A DNA stretch of 38,539 bases from JBDREC01 sp043820105 [NCBI: Pseudomonadota bacterium] (GTDB taxonomy: Bacteria > Bdellovibrionota_F > JAHFAK01): assembly GCA_043820105.1 (NCBI GenBank), contig JBDREC010000033.1, forward strand, positions 1-38,539, in the 5' to 3' direction. A program made the position numbers and the translations under genes. This document shows positions 30,105 to 38,539 of this stretch, piece after piece. The notes beneath the pieces were generated by a model. That model was not told the DNA's origin, ran no database searches, and saw only the letters and a program-made list of their open reading frames with translations. Positions within the stretch are counted from its first letter, which is position 1; the number at the start of each line of letters is the position of its first letter.

Positions 30105-32354
30105 CTAGTCAGTTTCTCTAACCGCAATCGCTGCCATATTGACAATGCCTTCCACATCTGCTTCATGTGAAATAATGTGAGCTGATTTATTTAAACCCAT
30201 TAAAATAGGGCCGATGGCTTCAGCTTTTCCTAGTTTCTTTAAAAGTTTATATGAAATATTTGCGGATTGTAAATCTGGGAAAATTAATATATTTGCATCA
30301 CCTACTAATGTAGAGAATGGATAAAGTTCGTTTCGTGCTTCACTGTCTACTGCAACGTCTGCTTGCATTTCCCCATCAATTGCAAGATCTGGTCTTTTTT
30401 CTTTTACGATTTCTGTGGCTTTTTTAACTTTTATTGAAGAAGCGTGTTTTGCTGAACCAAAATCAGAAAAAGAAAGCATTGCTATTTTGGGTTCAAAACC
30501 AAGTTTTTTGACATTATCTGCTGTCATCATTGCAATTGATGCTAATTCTTCTGCACTTGGGTCAATATTGACTGTAGAATCTGCAAAAAATAAAACTTTT
30601 TCATCAAAAACCATCATATACATGGATGCAACAATATTGTACTTTTTATCAACTCCAATTGCTCTAATTGCTGGGCGGATAGTTTCGGCATAAGACATGG
30701 TTATGCCACTTAACACAGTATCAGCATCACCTTTTTTAACCATCATTGGACCAAAAACCCTGGGAAGCTTCATTAAATCATATGCTTCAGATAAGGTTCT
30801 TCCGTGTCTTTGTCTGATTTCCCAATATTCTTTTGCATAGTCATCATATTTTTCTGATTTCACCGGATTAACTACACTCATTTTTTCAAGTGAGATACCA
30901 AGGTCTTCGGCTTTTTTGCTAATAACTTCTTTAGTACCAAGAAGAATTGGCTGACCAATATTTTCCTCAACAATTAAGGCAGCAGCTCTTAAAATTCTTT
31001 CATCTTCACCTTCTGGAAGGACAATCTTTTTAGGATGTTCTTGGGCCATGTGTTTTACAACTCTCATTACTTTTCTAGAATTTCCCAATAAAGATTCAAG
31101 GTGTTCTTTATATTCTTCAATGTTAAGCTCTTTTCTGGCTACACCGGATTCAATTGCTGCTTTAGCGACAGCAGATGCTTCCCAAATCAAAACTCTATAA
31201 TCAAATGGCTTTGGTATTAAATATTCTTTTCCAAAAGATAATCTCTTAACGCCATATGCCCTGCAAACAGAATCAGGGACATCTTCTTTTGCAAGCTTTG
31301 CTAGTGCTATTGTAGCGGCCATTTTCATTTCTTCATTAATAGTGGTTGCACGAGTGTCAAGAGCACCTCTGAAAATAAAAGGGAAGCCCAGTACATTATT
31401 TACCTGATTTGGATAATCAGATCTTCCTGTTGCCATGATAACATCGTCTCTGGCTGCTAAGGCATCTGGGTAGGTAATTTCTGGATTAGGATTGGCCATT
31501 GCAAAAATGATTGGATGATCAGCCATTGATTTAACCATTTTTTGTGAAAGAGTATTGGCAACAGAGCAACCTAAAAATAAATCTGCCCCAACCATTGCTT
31601 CTTCCAAGGTTCGGAGGTTTGTTTCAACTGCAAATTCAGCCTTGTACCTGTTCATTTTTTCATCTCGGTCCTTATGGATGATACCTTTCGAATCACATAA
31701 AATAAGATTTTTAGGATCACAGCCAAGGGTAACATAATGCTTGGCACAAGCGATGCCAGCTGCCCCGGCTCCATTAATAACAACTCTAAGATCTTGTATT
31801 TTTTTGCCATTAATTTCCAAAGCATTAATTAAAGCTGCACCAGAAATAATAGCAGTTCCGTGTTGATCATCATGAAACACTGGAATATTCATTGTTTCTT
31901 TTAGTTTATCTTCAATATAAAAACAGTTGGGCCCGGAAATGTCTTCCAGGTTTATACCTCCAAAAGTAGGCTCCAATAATTGAACTGTTTTAATTATTTC
32001 ATCAGGATCTTTGGTGTTAAGCTCGATGTCAAAAACATCAATTCCAGCGAATCTTTTGAACAGAACACCTTTTCCCTCCATAACTGGTTTGGAAGCAGCC
32101 GGACCTATATCACCAAGTCCCAAGACAGCGGTTCCATCTGAGATAACAGCAACCAAATTACCCTTTGCTGTATATTCAAAAACTTTTGAAGGATCTTTTG
32201 CAATTTCCAGGCAAGGGACAGCAACTCCTGGTGTGTATGCAAGAGAAAGATCTCTTTGAGTTCTACAAGGTTTTGTAGCCACAACTTCAATTTTCCCTTT
32301 TTTGCCCATGCTATGATATAGCAGAGCATCGTTGTCAGTAATTGAACTAGACAT
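30105..32354 (-). CDS. maeB: malic enzyme fused to a phosphotransacetylase-like domain (MaeB type)
   Basis: The enzyme oxidatively decarboxylates malate to pyruvate, probably with NADP. The 749-aa product matches the bacterial MaeB length. The malic domain (1 to about 425) shows [15 protein letters not shown] with the catalytic tyrosine, [19 protein letters not shown] with the following lysine region, [25 protein letters not shown] and the Rossmann motif [12 protein letters not shown]. The C-terminal part (about 430-749, [15 protein letters not shown] onward) resembles phosphate acetyltransferase and is thought to act in allosteric control by acetyl-CoA, not catalysis. It reads away from the mdh genes, from which it is separated by 237 bases. 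A GGAGC site 9 bases upstream supports the ATG. Confidence 0.95.
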   Translation of the reverse strand: MSSSITDNDALLYHSMGKKGKIEVVATKPCRTQRDLSLAYTPGVAVPCLEIAKDPSKVFEYTAKGNLVAVISDGTAVLGLGDIGPAASKPVMEGKGVLFKRFAGIDVFDIELNTKDPDEIIKTVQLLEPTFGGINLEDISGPNCFYIEDKLKETMNIPVFHDDQHGTAIISGAALINALEINGKKIQDLRVVINGAGAAGIACAKHYVTLGCDPKNLILCDSKGIIHKDRDEKMNRYKAEFAVETNLRTLEEAMVGADLFLGCSVANTLSQKMVKSMADHPIIFAMANPNPEITYPDALAARDDVIMATGRSDYPNQVNNVLGFPFIFRGALDTRATTINEEMKMAATIALAKLAKEDVPDSVCRAYGVKRLSFGKEYLIPKPFDYRVLIWEASAVAKAAIESGVARKELNIEEYKEHLESLLGNSRKVMRVVKHMAQEHPKKIVLPEGEDERILRAAALIVEENIGQPILLGTKEVISKKAEDLGISLEKMSVVNPVKSEKYDDYAKEYWEIRQRHGRTLSEAYDLMKLPRVFGPMMVKKGDADTVLSGITMSYAETIRPAIRAIGVDKKYNIVASMYMMVFDEKVLFFADSTVNIDPSAEELASIAMMTADNVKKLGFEPKIAMLSFSDFGSAKHASSIKVKKATEIVKEKRPDLAIDGEMQADVAVDSEARNELYPFSTLVGDANILIFPDLQSANISYKLLKKLGKAEAIGPILMGLNKSAHIISHEADVEGIVNMAAIAVRETD

Positions 32355-32524
32355 TTTAATAGCTCCATAAAAATTAAAAATTAATAAGTTAGAGCTTATT
32401 AGTTATTTTAATAAAAATTATCAAGAAGTATTCGTATAATCTAAGATTTCCTTGATTTTATTTCCTATTCATTATTAATTTATACTAGGGTAAAAATTTT
32501 TTTATTCAGTACTTAATAGGCAAG

Positions 32525-32550
32525 ATTTGGTTAAAACAAATTAACCAAAT
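32525..32550. repeat. 10-bp perfect inverted repeat with ACTGAATA repeats (family F)
   Basis: ATTTGGTTAA-AACAAA-TTAACCAAAT forms a perfect 10-bp hairpin upstream of the first mdh-like gene. Direct AATACTGAATACC units follow to 32574, with an inverted partner ATTCAGTA at about 32505. It could be an operator for the mdh-lar operon or another intergenic repeat family. Confidence 0.65.
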
Positions 32551-32591
32551 ACTGAATACCAAATACTGAATACTATTCAAAGAGGTAAAAT

Positions 32592-33548
32592 GTGAAAAAA
32601 GTATCAATAATCGGTGCTGGAAATGCTGGCACAGCAACAGCTTTTTATTTGGCTGAAAAAATGGTAACAAACATAATGCTTATTGATAATGTTGAAGGGA
32701 GAGCAAAGGGCAAAGCCCTTGATCTTATGGAAGCAGCGCCTCTTAGGAATTATGATATTCAAGTAAATGGTTCGGATAAATTTGAAGATATGTCTTCTTC
32801 TGATGCGATAGTTATTGCAGCTGGTACAGTGAGGAAACCAGGGATGTTAAGGTCAGATCTTATTGAAAATAATTTGCCAATTGTTGAAGATGTTTGCAGG
32901 CAAATTAAAAAATATGCACCAAACGCTGTAATTATAAACCTAACAGAACCGGTTGATACAATGACTTATTATATTGTTAAGGGTTCTGCAGAAAAACAGG
33001 GCTTTGATCCTAAAAAAGTCCTTGGCTTAACAGGTGTTTTGGATGCAGCAAGGATGAGAGAATTTATAGCAGAAGAATTGAATATTGCTAATATAAATAT
33101 TAGCTCAATTGTGCTTGGTGGGCATCATGATCATATGGTTATATTGCCTAGATATTCAAGGGTGAATGGAATTCCTATTTCAGAACTATTGCCACCTGAA
33201 AAAGTTGAAAAAATAATAGAAAAAACTAAAAACGCGGGAAAAGATATTGTTGAAGCTTTAAAGACGGGCTCAGCTTCATATGCACCAGGTGCTTCAGTGG
33301 CTGAGGTTGTGGAAGTTATTATAAGAGATGCAAAGCAGATCTTATGCTCCTCTGCTTATCTTAATGGAGAATACAAGACAAAAAATATCTGTCTTGGTGT
33401 TCCAGTATTGCTTGGCAAAAATGGAATAGAAAAAATTATTGAACTTGAACTTACTTCCGAAGAACAAAAAACCTTCATGAAATCTGCAGAAGTTATAGAA
33501 ACCGCAAACAGGGATCTTAAACTAAACACATTGCAAGAGGAGGTGTAA
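32592..33548 (+). CDS. divergent malate/lactate dehydrogenase paralogue
   Basis: This 318-aa 2-hydroxyacid dehydrogenase belongs to the LDH/MDH superfamily. The NAD fold motif [14 protein letters not shown], the arginine loop [11 protein letters not shown] and the LDAARMREF Asp-Arg pair are all kept. Two normally invariant spots differ. The SNP(V/L)D asparagine is replaced (LTEPVDTM, Glu119), and the GGHGDTMV loop reads GGHHDHMV (His178 kept, Gly to His179, Thr to His181). The fold and catalytic histidine suggest an active dehydrogenase, but perhaps for another 2-hydroxyacid, or a regulatory partner of the canonical copy. It starts with GTG (32592) after AGAGGT. The canonical paralogue begins 2 bases after its stop. 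Confidence 0.85.
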   Translation: MKKVSIIGAGNAGTATAFYLAEKMVTNIMLIDNVEGRAKGKALDLMEAAPLRNYDIQVNGSDKFEDMSSSDAIVIAAGTVRKPGMLRSDLIENNLPIVEDVCRQIKKYAPNAVIINLTEPVDTMTYYIVKGSAEKQGFDPKKVLGLTGVLDAARMREFIAEELNIANINISSIVLGGHHDHMVILPRYSRVNGIPISELLPPEKVEKIIEKTKNAGKDIVEALKTGSASYAPGASVAEVVEVIIRDAKQILCSSAYLNGEYKTKNICLGVPVLLGKNGIEKIIELELTSEEQKTFMKSAEVIETANRDLKLNTLQEEV

Positions 33549-33549
33549 T

Positions 33550-34487
33550 ATGAAGAAAATTACAATCATTGGAAGTGGTAATGTTGGGGCTAGTTGCGCT
33601 TTATACTCTGCAGAAAGAGGGCTTGGAAATATTGTTTTAATTGATGTTGTGGATGGCATGGCTGAAGGAAAGCAAAGGATGCTATGCAAGCTGCTCCTTT
33701 AAGGCGTTATGACATAAGCTTAACAGGAACAAATGATTTTTCGGCAATGAAAGATTCTGATGTAGTTGTTGTTACAGCTGGCAAGGCAAGAACACCTGGT
33801 ATGTCAAGAGATGATTTGCTTATAATAAATGCAAATATTATTGGAACTATTTCAAAAGAAATAGCAAAATATGCTCCAAATGCTATATTAATTATGGTTA
33901 GTAATCCCCTGGATGTTATGGCTTATGTTGCCTTAAATGAGACTGGTTTTGCTTTAAAAAAAGTTGTGGGCATGGCTGGTATTTTGGATTCAGCTCGATT
34001 TAGATATTTTATTTCAGCTGAATTGGGTGTTTCAGTAAGAGATATCGCTGCAATGGTTTTGGGTGGTCATGGCGATACAATGGTTCCTCTACCTAGATAT
34101 ACAACTGTATTTGGAATTCCTCTTCCTGAGCTAATGCCAAAAGAAGCAATTGACAGACTGGTTGACAGAACAAGAAATGGTGGGGCTGAAATAGTTTCTT
34201 ATTTAAAGACGGGTTCGGCTTTTTGGGCACCAGCTGCCAGTACTGCTCAAATGATAGAGTGTGTGCTTAGAGGAACAGAAAGAATTTTGCCTTGTTCTGC
34301 GTATTTAAGGGGCGAATATGGGCTTAATGGAATGTTTGTTGGAGTTCCTGTTAGGCTTGGAAAAAATGGTGTTGAGCAGATTCTAGAGCTTGATCTAAGC
34401 GAAGAAGAATTGTCAGCACTTAATAGTTCTGCCCAATCAGTTAAAAATACTATAGAAAAACTTGAAGAGTTAAAAGCCTCTAAATAA
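33550..34487 (+). pseudogene. mdh: malate dehydrogenase, canonical motifs, frame broken by one missing base
   Basis: From the ATG at 33550 (AGGAGGT site upstream) the frame reads [20 protein letters not shown] to EGK. It then leaves frame and stops at 33700-33702. From 33684 the other frame continues [10 protein letters not shown] to the end. Inserting one G after 33672 (AAGCAAAG to AAGGCAAAG) restores [17 protein letters not shown] and a normal 313-residue MDH. The rest is canonical: ARTPGMSRDDL, MVSNPLDVMAY, LDSARFRYF and LGGHGDTMVPLPRYTT. A short product from 33684 would lack the NAD fold. A sequencing or assembly error is as likely as real decay, since the remainder shows no other damage. 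Confidence 0.85.
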
Positions 34488-34499
34488 GGCTAAAAAAAT

Positions 34500-35747
34500 A
34501 TGAGAATAGAAATTCCATATGCAGGCCAAATCCTTGAATGCAATATAAGTGATAAGAATTTCGAACAAATTATTTTTCCAAAGAATATTGGAAGTTTAAA
34601 TGAATCAAAGCTTTTAACAGAAGCCATCAATAATCCAGTTAATTCCAAAAAATTTGATGATTTTATTAAAGATGCCAAACAGCTTTTATTTATTGTGAAT
34701 GATGGAACACGCCCAACACCAACTGCCAAAGTTTTGAGAAATATATATAAAAAAATAAAAGATAAAAAGCTTAGATTTATTATTGCAACTGGCGCTCACA
34801 GAAGTGCAAGAGAGGAAGAATTAAAAAACATTTTCCAAGAATTCTATGAAGAGTTTCATTCCTTAACTATTAGTCATGATGCTTATGCTAAAAATGAAAT
34901 GACTTTTTTAGGTACTACGACAAATGGCAACAAAATCTTGCTTAATAAACTTGTTTTTGATTCTGATAAAATTGTTGTAATTGGTTCAGTTGAACCACAC
35001 TATTTTGCTGGATTTACCGGAGGCAGAAAAGCATTTCTTCCGGGGGTAGCAGATATTAATTCCATTAAAGCCAACCATAAACTTGCCTTAAAAACTTTAA
35101 ATCAAATAATGAAGCTTGAGAATAATCCGGTTCATGATGAAATGGAAGAAACAGTTTTTATGCTTAAAGAAAAAGAAATATTTTCAATAATGACAGTTCT
35201 TGATAGAGAAGACAAAATTTGTTTTGCTTCTGCCGGAGATATTACGACTTCTTTTGAAATGGCAAGCAAAAAGGCAAAGGATATTTTTTCGGTTCATATT
35301 AATGAAAAGGTAGATATTGCAGTTGCTATCGTTGAAAGTCCCATGGATATTAATTTTTATCAAACGCAAAAGGCTATTCATAATGTAAGCGGAGTTTTAA
35401 ATCCAGGCGGTATTTTAATAATAGTGTCTTGTTGCAAAGAAGGTCTTGGTCGCAAAGGATTTTTAGAACTTTTATCAAGCGAAACAAATTATAAAGAAAT
35501 TTTTAAAAAGATTAATAATGGTTATGAGTTAGGTTATCATATTGCTGCCAAAATTGCGAAAATAGCTGCAAACAATGAAATATGGGTCGTTACAGACTTA
35601 AAAAAAGAGCTTATTGAATCAAAGTTTATAAAAGCATTTAACTCAATCCAAGAAGCTGTAAACGTGGCTCTTGAATTAAAAAAAGACAAAAAGATCTTAT
35701 TTGTAAGATCAGCTAGCATGTTGATTCCTCTTGTAAAGACAGAATAA
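34500..35747 (+). CDS. larA: LarA-family nickel-pincer hydroxyacid racemase/epimerase
   Basis: The 415-aa product matches LarA, which inverts lactate or another 2-hydroxyacid with a nickel-pincer nucleotide. Motifs are VNDGTRPTPTA (about residue 62), IATGAHRSAREEEL (about 97, base histidine), SVEPHYFAGFTGGRKAFLPG (about 165-185, with the second histidine and the cofactor-linked lysine in GGRK) and IKANHKLA (about 193). All key residues appear present. The family includes malate racemases. Its position 12 bases after two MDH-type genes and near malic enzyme makes malate, or the substrate of the divergent dehydrogenase, a reasonable substrate. Cofactor genes larB, larC and larE are not in the window. 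The Shine-Dalgarno (TAAGG) is weak. Confidence 0.87.
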   Translation: MRIEIPYAGQILECNISDKNFEQIIFPKNIGSLNESKLLTEAINNPVNSKKFDDFIKDAKQLLFIVNDGTRPTPTAKVLRNIYKKIKDKKLRFIIATGAHRSAREEELKNIFQEFYEEFHSLTISHDAYAKNEMTFLGTTTNGNKILLNKLVFDSDKIVVIGSVEPHYFAGFTGGRKAFLPGVADINSIKANHKLALKTLNQIMKLENNPVHDEMEETVFMLKEKEIFSIMTVLDREDKICFASAGDITTSFEMASKKAKDIFSVHINEKVDIAVAIVESPMDINFYQTQKAIHNVSGVLNPGGILIIVSCCKEGLGRKGFLELLSSETNYKEIFKKINNGYELGYHIAAKIAKIAANNEIWVVTDLKKELIESKFIKAFNSIQEAVNVALELKKDKKILFVRSASMLIPLVKTE

Positions 35748-35808
35748 ATTATAGATAATCGAGCTAAATATTTTGAGAAAAAATATAAAAAATGAAAGCA
35801 CAAAAAAT

Positions 35809-36747
35809 ATGAATGAAAAATTTAAACGATTTGATTTTAGCAAAATAAAAACATACCCAATTGCTTCAAGAAAAAATCTGGTTTCAAAAGATAAGTTTTC
35901 AAAATTACCAGACGAATTTGATAGCTTTAAAGAATTTTATAAATCTTTACCTGATATTTTAGTCGGAAAGGATTTCAAAAAACTAGTTACGAAAATAAAA
36001 GAGGCAAAAGATAAAAAAAAACCATTTATCGCAGCTCTTGGCGGGCATGTTATTAAATCTGGCGTTGCTCCTTTTATTATTAAGCTAATAAAGGAAGGAT
36101 TTTTAACAGGCATATCAATGAATGGATCAACCATTATTCACGACTTTGAAATTGCAATGATTGGTGAAACTTCAGAGGATGTTGCAAAAGCATTGCACGA
36201 AGGAAAATTTGGTTGTGCCGAAGAAACAGGTGCAAATATTTTTAAGGCCTTAAAACTTTGCGAAAATCATGGTTATGGCGGATCAATTGGAAAATATATC
36301 AATGATTCTTCCTTTAAATATAAAGAATATTCAGTAGCGTATAATTGCTTCAAAGAAAATATTCCTTTAACAGTGCATTCAGCCTCAGGAACAGAAATCA
36401 TATATCAGCACCCAGATGTTGATGGAGCCTTGCTTGGAAAAGCTTCCCAAGTTGATTTTGAAATTCTTTGCGAAAATGTAAAAAATCTAACAGGCGGCGG
36501 AGTATTTTTAAATATTGGCTCAGCTGTTATAATGCCAGAGGTTTTTTTAAAGGCAATAGCAGTTGTTACAGCTTCAGGTTTTGAGCTTGAAAATATTACA
36601 ACAGCAAATTTTGATATGATTCAACATTATAGACCATTAACAAATGTTGTTAAAAGACCAACCTTGAAAAACAGTGAAGGGTTTGCAATCACAGGGCATC
36701 ATGAAATTTTGATTCCATTACTAGCTTTTTCATTATTAAATTCATAG
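35809..36747 (+). CDS. conserved protein of unknown function, possibly deoxyhypusine synthase-like
   Basis: This soluble protein of 312 aa begins MNEKFKRFDFSKIKTYPIAS; an in-frame TTG at 35773 is a poorer start. Prominent motifs are FIAALGGHVIKSGVAPFI, ISMNGSTIIHDFEIAMIG with an adjacent TSEDVA, FGCAEETG, TVHSASGTEIIYQHPD and a C-terminal NFDMIQHYRPLTNVV. Glycine-rich loops after strands suggest a Rossmann-like nucleotide-binding fold. The HDFE region reminds me of deoxyhypusine synthase, but the catalytic lysine loop of that family was not identified, so I make no functional claim. It starts 61 bases after larA in the same direction and probably belongs to that transcription unit. Confidence 0.8.
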   Translation: MNEKFKRFDFSKIKTYPIASRKNLVSKDKFSKLPDEFDSFKEFYKSLPDILVGKDFKKLVTKIKEAKDKKKPFIAALGGHVIKSGVAPFIIKLIKEGFLTGISMNGSTIIHDFEIAMIGETSEDVAKALHEGKFGCAEETGANIFKALKLCENHGYGGSIGKYINDSSFKYKEYSVAYNCFKENIPLTVHSASGTEIIYQHPDVDGALLGKASQVDFEILCENVKNLTGGGVFLNIGSAVIMPEVFLKAIAVVTASGFELENITTANFDMIQHYRPLTNVVKRPTLKNSEGFAITGHHEILIPLLAFSLLNS

Positions 36748-36765
36748 CTTAACACCTCAAGCTTT

Positions 36766-36801
36766 AGAACAAGAACGCAAGGGAACAAGGGAACAAGAAA
36801 A
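36766..36801. repeat. GGGAACAAGAACGC-type repeat (family C)
   Basis: GAACAAGAACGCAAGGGAAC followed by AAGGGAACAAG lies just past the stop of the 312-aa gene. It has the same orientation as 15431-15469. Confidence 0.75.
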
Positions 36802-36815
36802 ACACATTTTTTTGT

Positions 36816-36953
36816 TTAGGTATTAATTATTATTGGATATTTTTTTTCTTTCATTTTTTCAGAGAAAAGCCGGCTAAGGCCCAGGAATGTCTTTCTTTCA
36901 TAATCAATAGTTCTATATCCATTTGGAAAATTAAGTATTCGCTTGATATTATT
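36816..36953 (-). pseudogene. unrecognised coding remnant downstream of hipA
   Basis: On the minus strand an open stretch of 45 codons without a start codon reads NNIKRILNFPNGYRTIDYER and then KTFLGLSRLFSEK before a TAA at 36816. Its composition is protein-like. It begins right after a TGA overlapping the hipA 3' end and in a different frame. It could be the tail of a lost gene or an old C-terminal extension of hipA cut off by a frameshift. The family is not recognised. Confidence 0.3.
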
Positions 36954-38199
36954 TCAGTTTGATAAGACCAGATTCTTTTGCGATTTTTTTATGATAGCTT
37001 TTTATAAGTTCAATTTCTTTTGTTGAGATATCTAAAGCTTTCGATAGTTTTTCAAATTTATTTACAGCGTTTCTAACACTATTTATTATTTCTTTTTTAT
37101 CTTTTTCTGAAATTTGGAAAATCTTTGTTATATAATCAATTTCGTGAATTGAAGGATTTTTTCCTTCTCCGGCCACTGTCATTGAATGTTCACCTCCTAT
37201 TCCTAAGGAAAACATCAAATCAAAAGATGGAGAAAAAGACCATGCGCCATCTTTGCTCATTAAAAAACCAAAGTTTTTTACATGGTCATCTCTATTGCAG
37301 GACAGAATATTAAATATCATAATTTTAAAGCATAATTTTACAGCTTCAAAATTATGGGTTAATTTAGAGCAAACTTTAAATAGCATTTCATAATCTACTG
37401 AAGGAACTCTAAAATCAGCATGTATTAAGTTACCAAAAGAATGAAAATGAATTCTATCATTATTATTTCTATCAAATCTTTTACATCCGAAATAATAATG
37501 ATTTTTATTATCTTGAAACAGTTTTACTTCTGGCACTATCAAACCAGCTAATTCAGCCATTTTCATATATACAAACTCAATTTTGGATGCATCTTTGAAA
37601 TCTTTTTCAGATCTGAACTTTATTATCCATGGTTCAAATCCATCTGGCAATTCTGCTTCACCAGATATTAATTCTTTTCCATTATATCCTACAAGTATTT
37701 TGGGCCTTGCACCTCCTGGGGATCCTCCTGCTTTTAGCATAACAGGTAGAATATCTTTTTCTTTTCCCTTTAATATATCCATAGAGTTTATGGAAAGTTT
37801 ATAAAGATCAACAATCAAGTTACCTTCATATTTAACATCCATAACTGGTTCATATGTTAAAGCACCGATTGTTCTGTTACCTAAAAATGAAAGACGCTCA
37901 AGATGAGATATCTCTCTTAAATCAAAACCTGCTTTTTTAAAATAGCGATCCATCAACAATAAACCCCAGCCGTCAGGCAAAGAGTCATTAAATACACCGT
38001 GGATGTTTCCTAAAAAGGCTTTGTCACATGATTGTAATCCAGTTCGAAAATCTAATTTAAATGGAGATATATTTATATTTCTTGTTATAAAATCCCCATC
38101 ATATTCAAAATAAATTCTGTTTTTATTATCCTTTGCTAATTGGCCGATTAATATTCGATTTTCGGAAGTGCAAGCTAAAAAGACATTCAACATTTTCAT
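36949..38199 (-). CDS. hipA: HipA-family serine/threonine kinase toxin
   Basis: The 416-aa product is close to E. coli HipA in length. E. coli HipA phosphorylates glutamyl-tRNA synthetase and causes dormancy. The N-terminal subdomain includes FNDSLPDGWGLLLMDRYF. The phosphate-loop region AGGSPGGARPKILVGYNGK (about residue 160) contains the serine that is autophosphorylated in HipA. The catalytic loop is SCNRDDHVKNFGFL (about 303) and the metal-binding aspartate is in SPSFDLMFS (about 323). All kinase elements look intact. It overlaps hipB by 4 bases (stop/start overlap), a standard antitoxin-toxin arrangement. The true target in this organism is unknown. Confidence 0.92.
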   Translation of the reverse strand: MKMLNVFLACTSENRILIGQLAKDNKNRIYFEYDGDFITRNINISPFKLDFRTGLQSCDKAFLGNIHGVFNDSLPDGWGLLLMDRYFKKAGFDLREISHLERLSFLGNRTIGALTYEPVMDVKYEGNLIVDLYKLSINSMDILKGKEKDILPVMLKAGGSPGGARPKILVGYNGKELISGEAELPDGFEPWIIKFRSEKDFKDASKIEFVYMKMAELAGLIVPEVKLFQDNKNHYYFGCKRFDRNNNDRIHFHSFGNLIHADFRVPSVDYEMLFKVCSKLTHNFEAVKLCFKIMIFNILSCNRDDHVKNFGFLMSKDGAWSFSPSFDLMFSLGIGGEHSMTVAGEGKNPSIHEIDYITKIFQISEKDKKEIINSVRNAVNKFEKLSKALDISTKEIELIKSYHKKIAKESGLIKLK

Positions 38200-38504
38200 T
38201 TGCGGCCTCGTTTTTTAACAATTGCCTTATCAAGCTTTTCAATGTCTTCAATAGATTTTACTTCTATTTCAGGAAATAAATTTAAAAAATTCTCCAGGCA
38301 GTTTAATGCACAGGCAATTTTCAGGAGTGATTCAAATGAGATTTTATAGGAAGTTTCAAACCGCTTTATCGTTGCTTCAGAAACACCTGATTTATTGGAC
38401 AAAGTTGTGCGTTTCAAATTGTGTTGCAGGCGCAAATATTTTGCTTTTTTGGCAACCTTTTCCATCACTTCGAAGGGAGTATATAAATCCATATTATAGC
38501 TCAT
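38196..38504 (-). CDS. hipB: HipB-like XRE-family antitoxin
   Basis: This 102-aa DNA-binding protein has a helix-turn-helix at about residues 20-75 (KKAKYLRLQHNLKRTTLSNK, SGVSEATIKRFE and ISFESLLKIACALN). The basic tail KKRGRK is unusual in position and may contact DNA or HipA. HipB-type antitoxins bind HipA and repress their own operon. Its last 4 bases overlap the hipA start, so the two are translationally coupled. The 35 bases left in the window upstream are purely AT-rich, and no operator dyad is evident. The ATG at 38504 has no clear Shine-Dalgarno; an in-frame ATG four codons later (38492) is an alternative. Confidence 0.88.
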   Translation of the reverse strand: MSYNMDLYTPFEVMEKVAKKAKYLRLQHNLKRTTLSNKSGVSEATIKRFETSYKISFESLLKIACALNCLENFLNLFPEIEVKSIEDIEKLDKAIVKKRGRK

Positions 38505-38539
38505 ATGTTATCTTTTATATTATATTAATATTTATTATA

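Noticed and set aside
33665-33700. Programmed ribosomal frameshift in the second mdh
   Set aside because: No classical slippery heptamer with a downstream structure is seen, and one inserted G repairs the gene fully. Mutation or sequencing error is simpler.

Overview
The window is an AT-rich stretch of bacterial chromosome that includes the replication-origin end of dnaA. The organism is probably a Deltaproteobacteria-like lineage (Myxococcota, Desulfobacterota, Bdellovibrionota or a related uncultured group). This is inferred from Tad/Flp pilus parts with FHA-domain proteins, four sigma-54-type promoters, a MYXO-CTERM-like anchor, a long acyl-CoA dehydrogenase in a dense fatty-acid cluster, and a small conserved protein of a kind I associate with that group. 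The assignment is tentative because no rRNA gene is present.

Region by region. 1-1620: candidate oriC (DnaA boxes and a DnaA-trio) beside dnaA. 1775-5120: small genes and debris, namely a 66-aa protein, comEA and a nonsense-mutated duplicate of it, a retropepsin-like pair, a GC-rich hexamer inverted repeat, a Flp-type pilin and a small secreted Asp/Ala/Thr-rich protein. 5392-15356: one minus-strand fatty-acid cluster, transcribed as acyl-CoA synthetase, enoyl-CoA hydratase, acyl-CoA dehydrogenase, 3-hydroxyacyl-CoA dehydrogenase, acyl carrier protein, metallo-beta-lactamase-fold hydrolase and two thiolases. 15485-15723: a 6S RNA gene. 15745-18350: a zinc/manganese ABC transporter (znuA-znuC-znuB order). 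18490-19896: type GSI-alpha glutamine synthetase. 19893-21911: an FG-GAP surface lipoprotein. 22087-28247: an operon of a TadC-like protein followed by three membrane-bound FHA-domain proteins. 28405-28478: a CAU-anticodon tRNA. 28862-30076: an MltD-like lytic transglycosylase. 30105-36747: a malate/2-hydroxyacid block with malic enzyme, a divergent malate-dehydrogenase paralogue, a canonical but frameshifted malate dehydrogenase, a LarA-family hydroxyacid racemase and a conserved protein of unknown function. 36816-38504: a hipB-hipA toxin-antitoxin pair with a decayed fragment downstream.

How the genes fit together. The fatty-acid cluster holds every activity of one beta-oxidation turn; the ACP and hydrolase suggest an added acyl-ACP or thioesterase step. 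The malate block would connect pyruvate, malate and oxaloacetate, with possible stereo-inversion of a 2-hydroxyacid. The pilin, lytic transglycosylase and two small proteins share sigma-54-type promoters, suggesting co-regulation of surface structures.

The most distinctive features are the intergenic repeats. At least five unrelated families of short, often inverted, tandem-unit repeats sit between genes, several supplying or touching the stop codon of the upstream gene. Other points of interest are the active-site changes in the first malate-dehydrogenase paralogue, the kinase-less FHA sensor, and the altered GHP motif of one thiolase. All family assignments come from reading motifs by eye; no database search was run.
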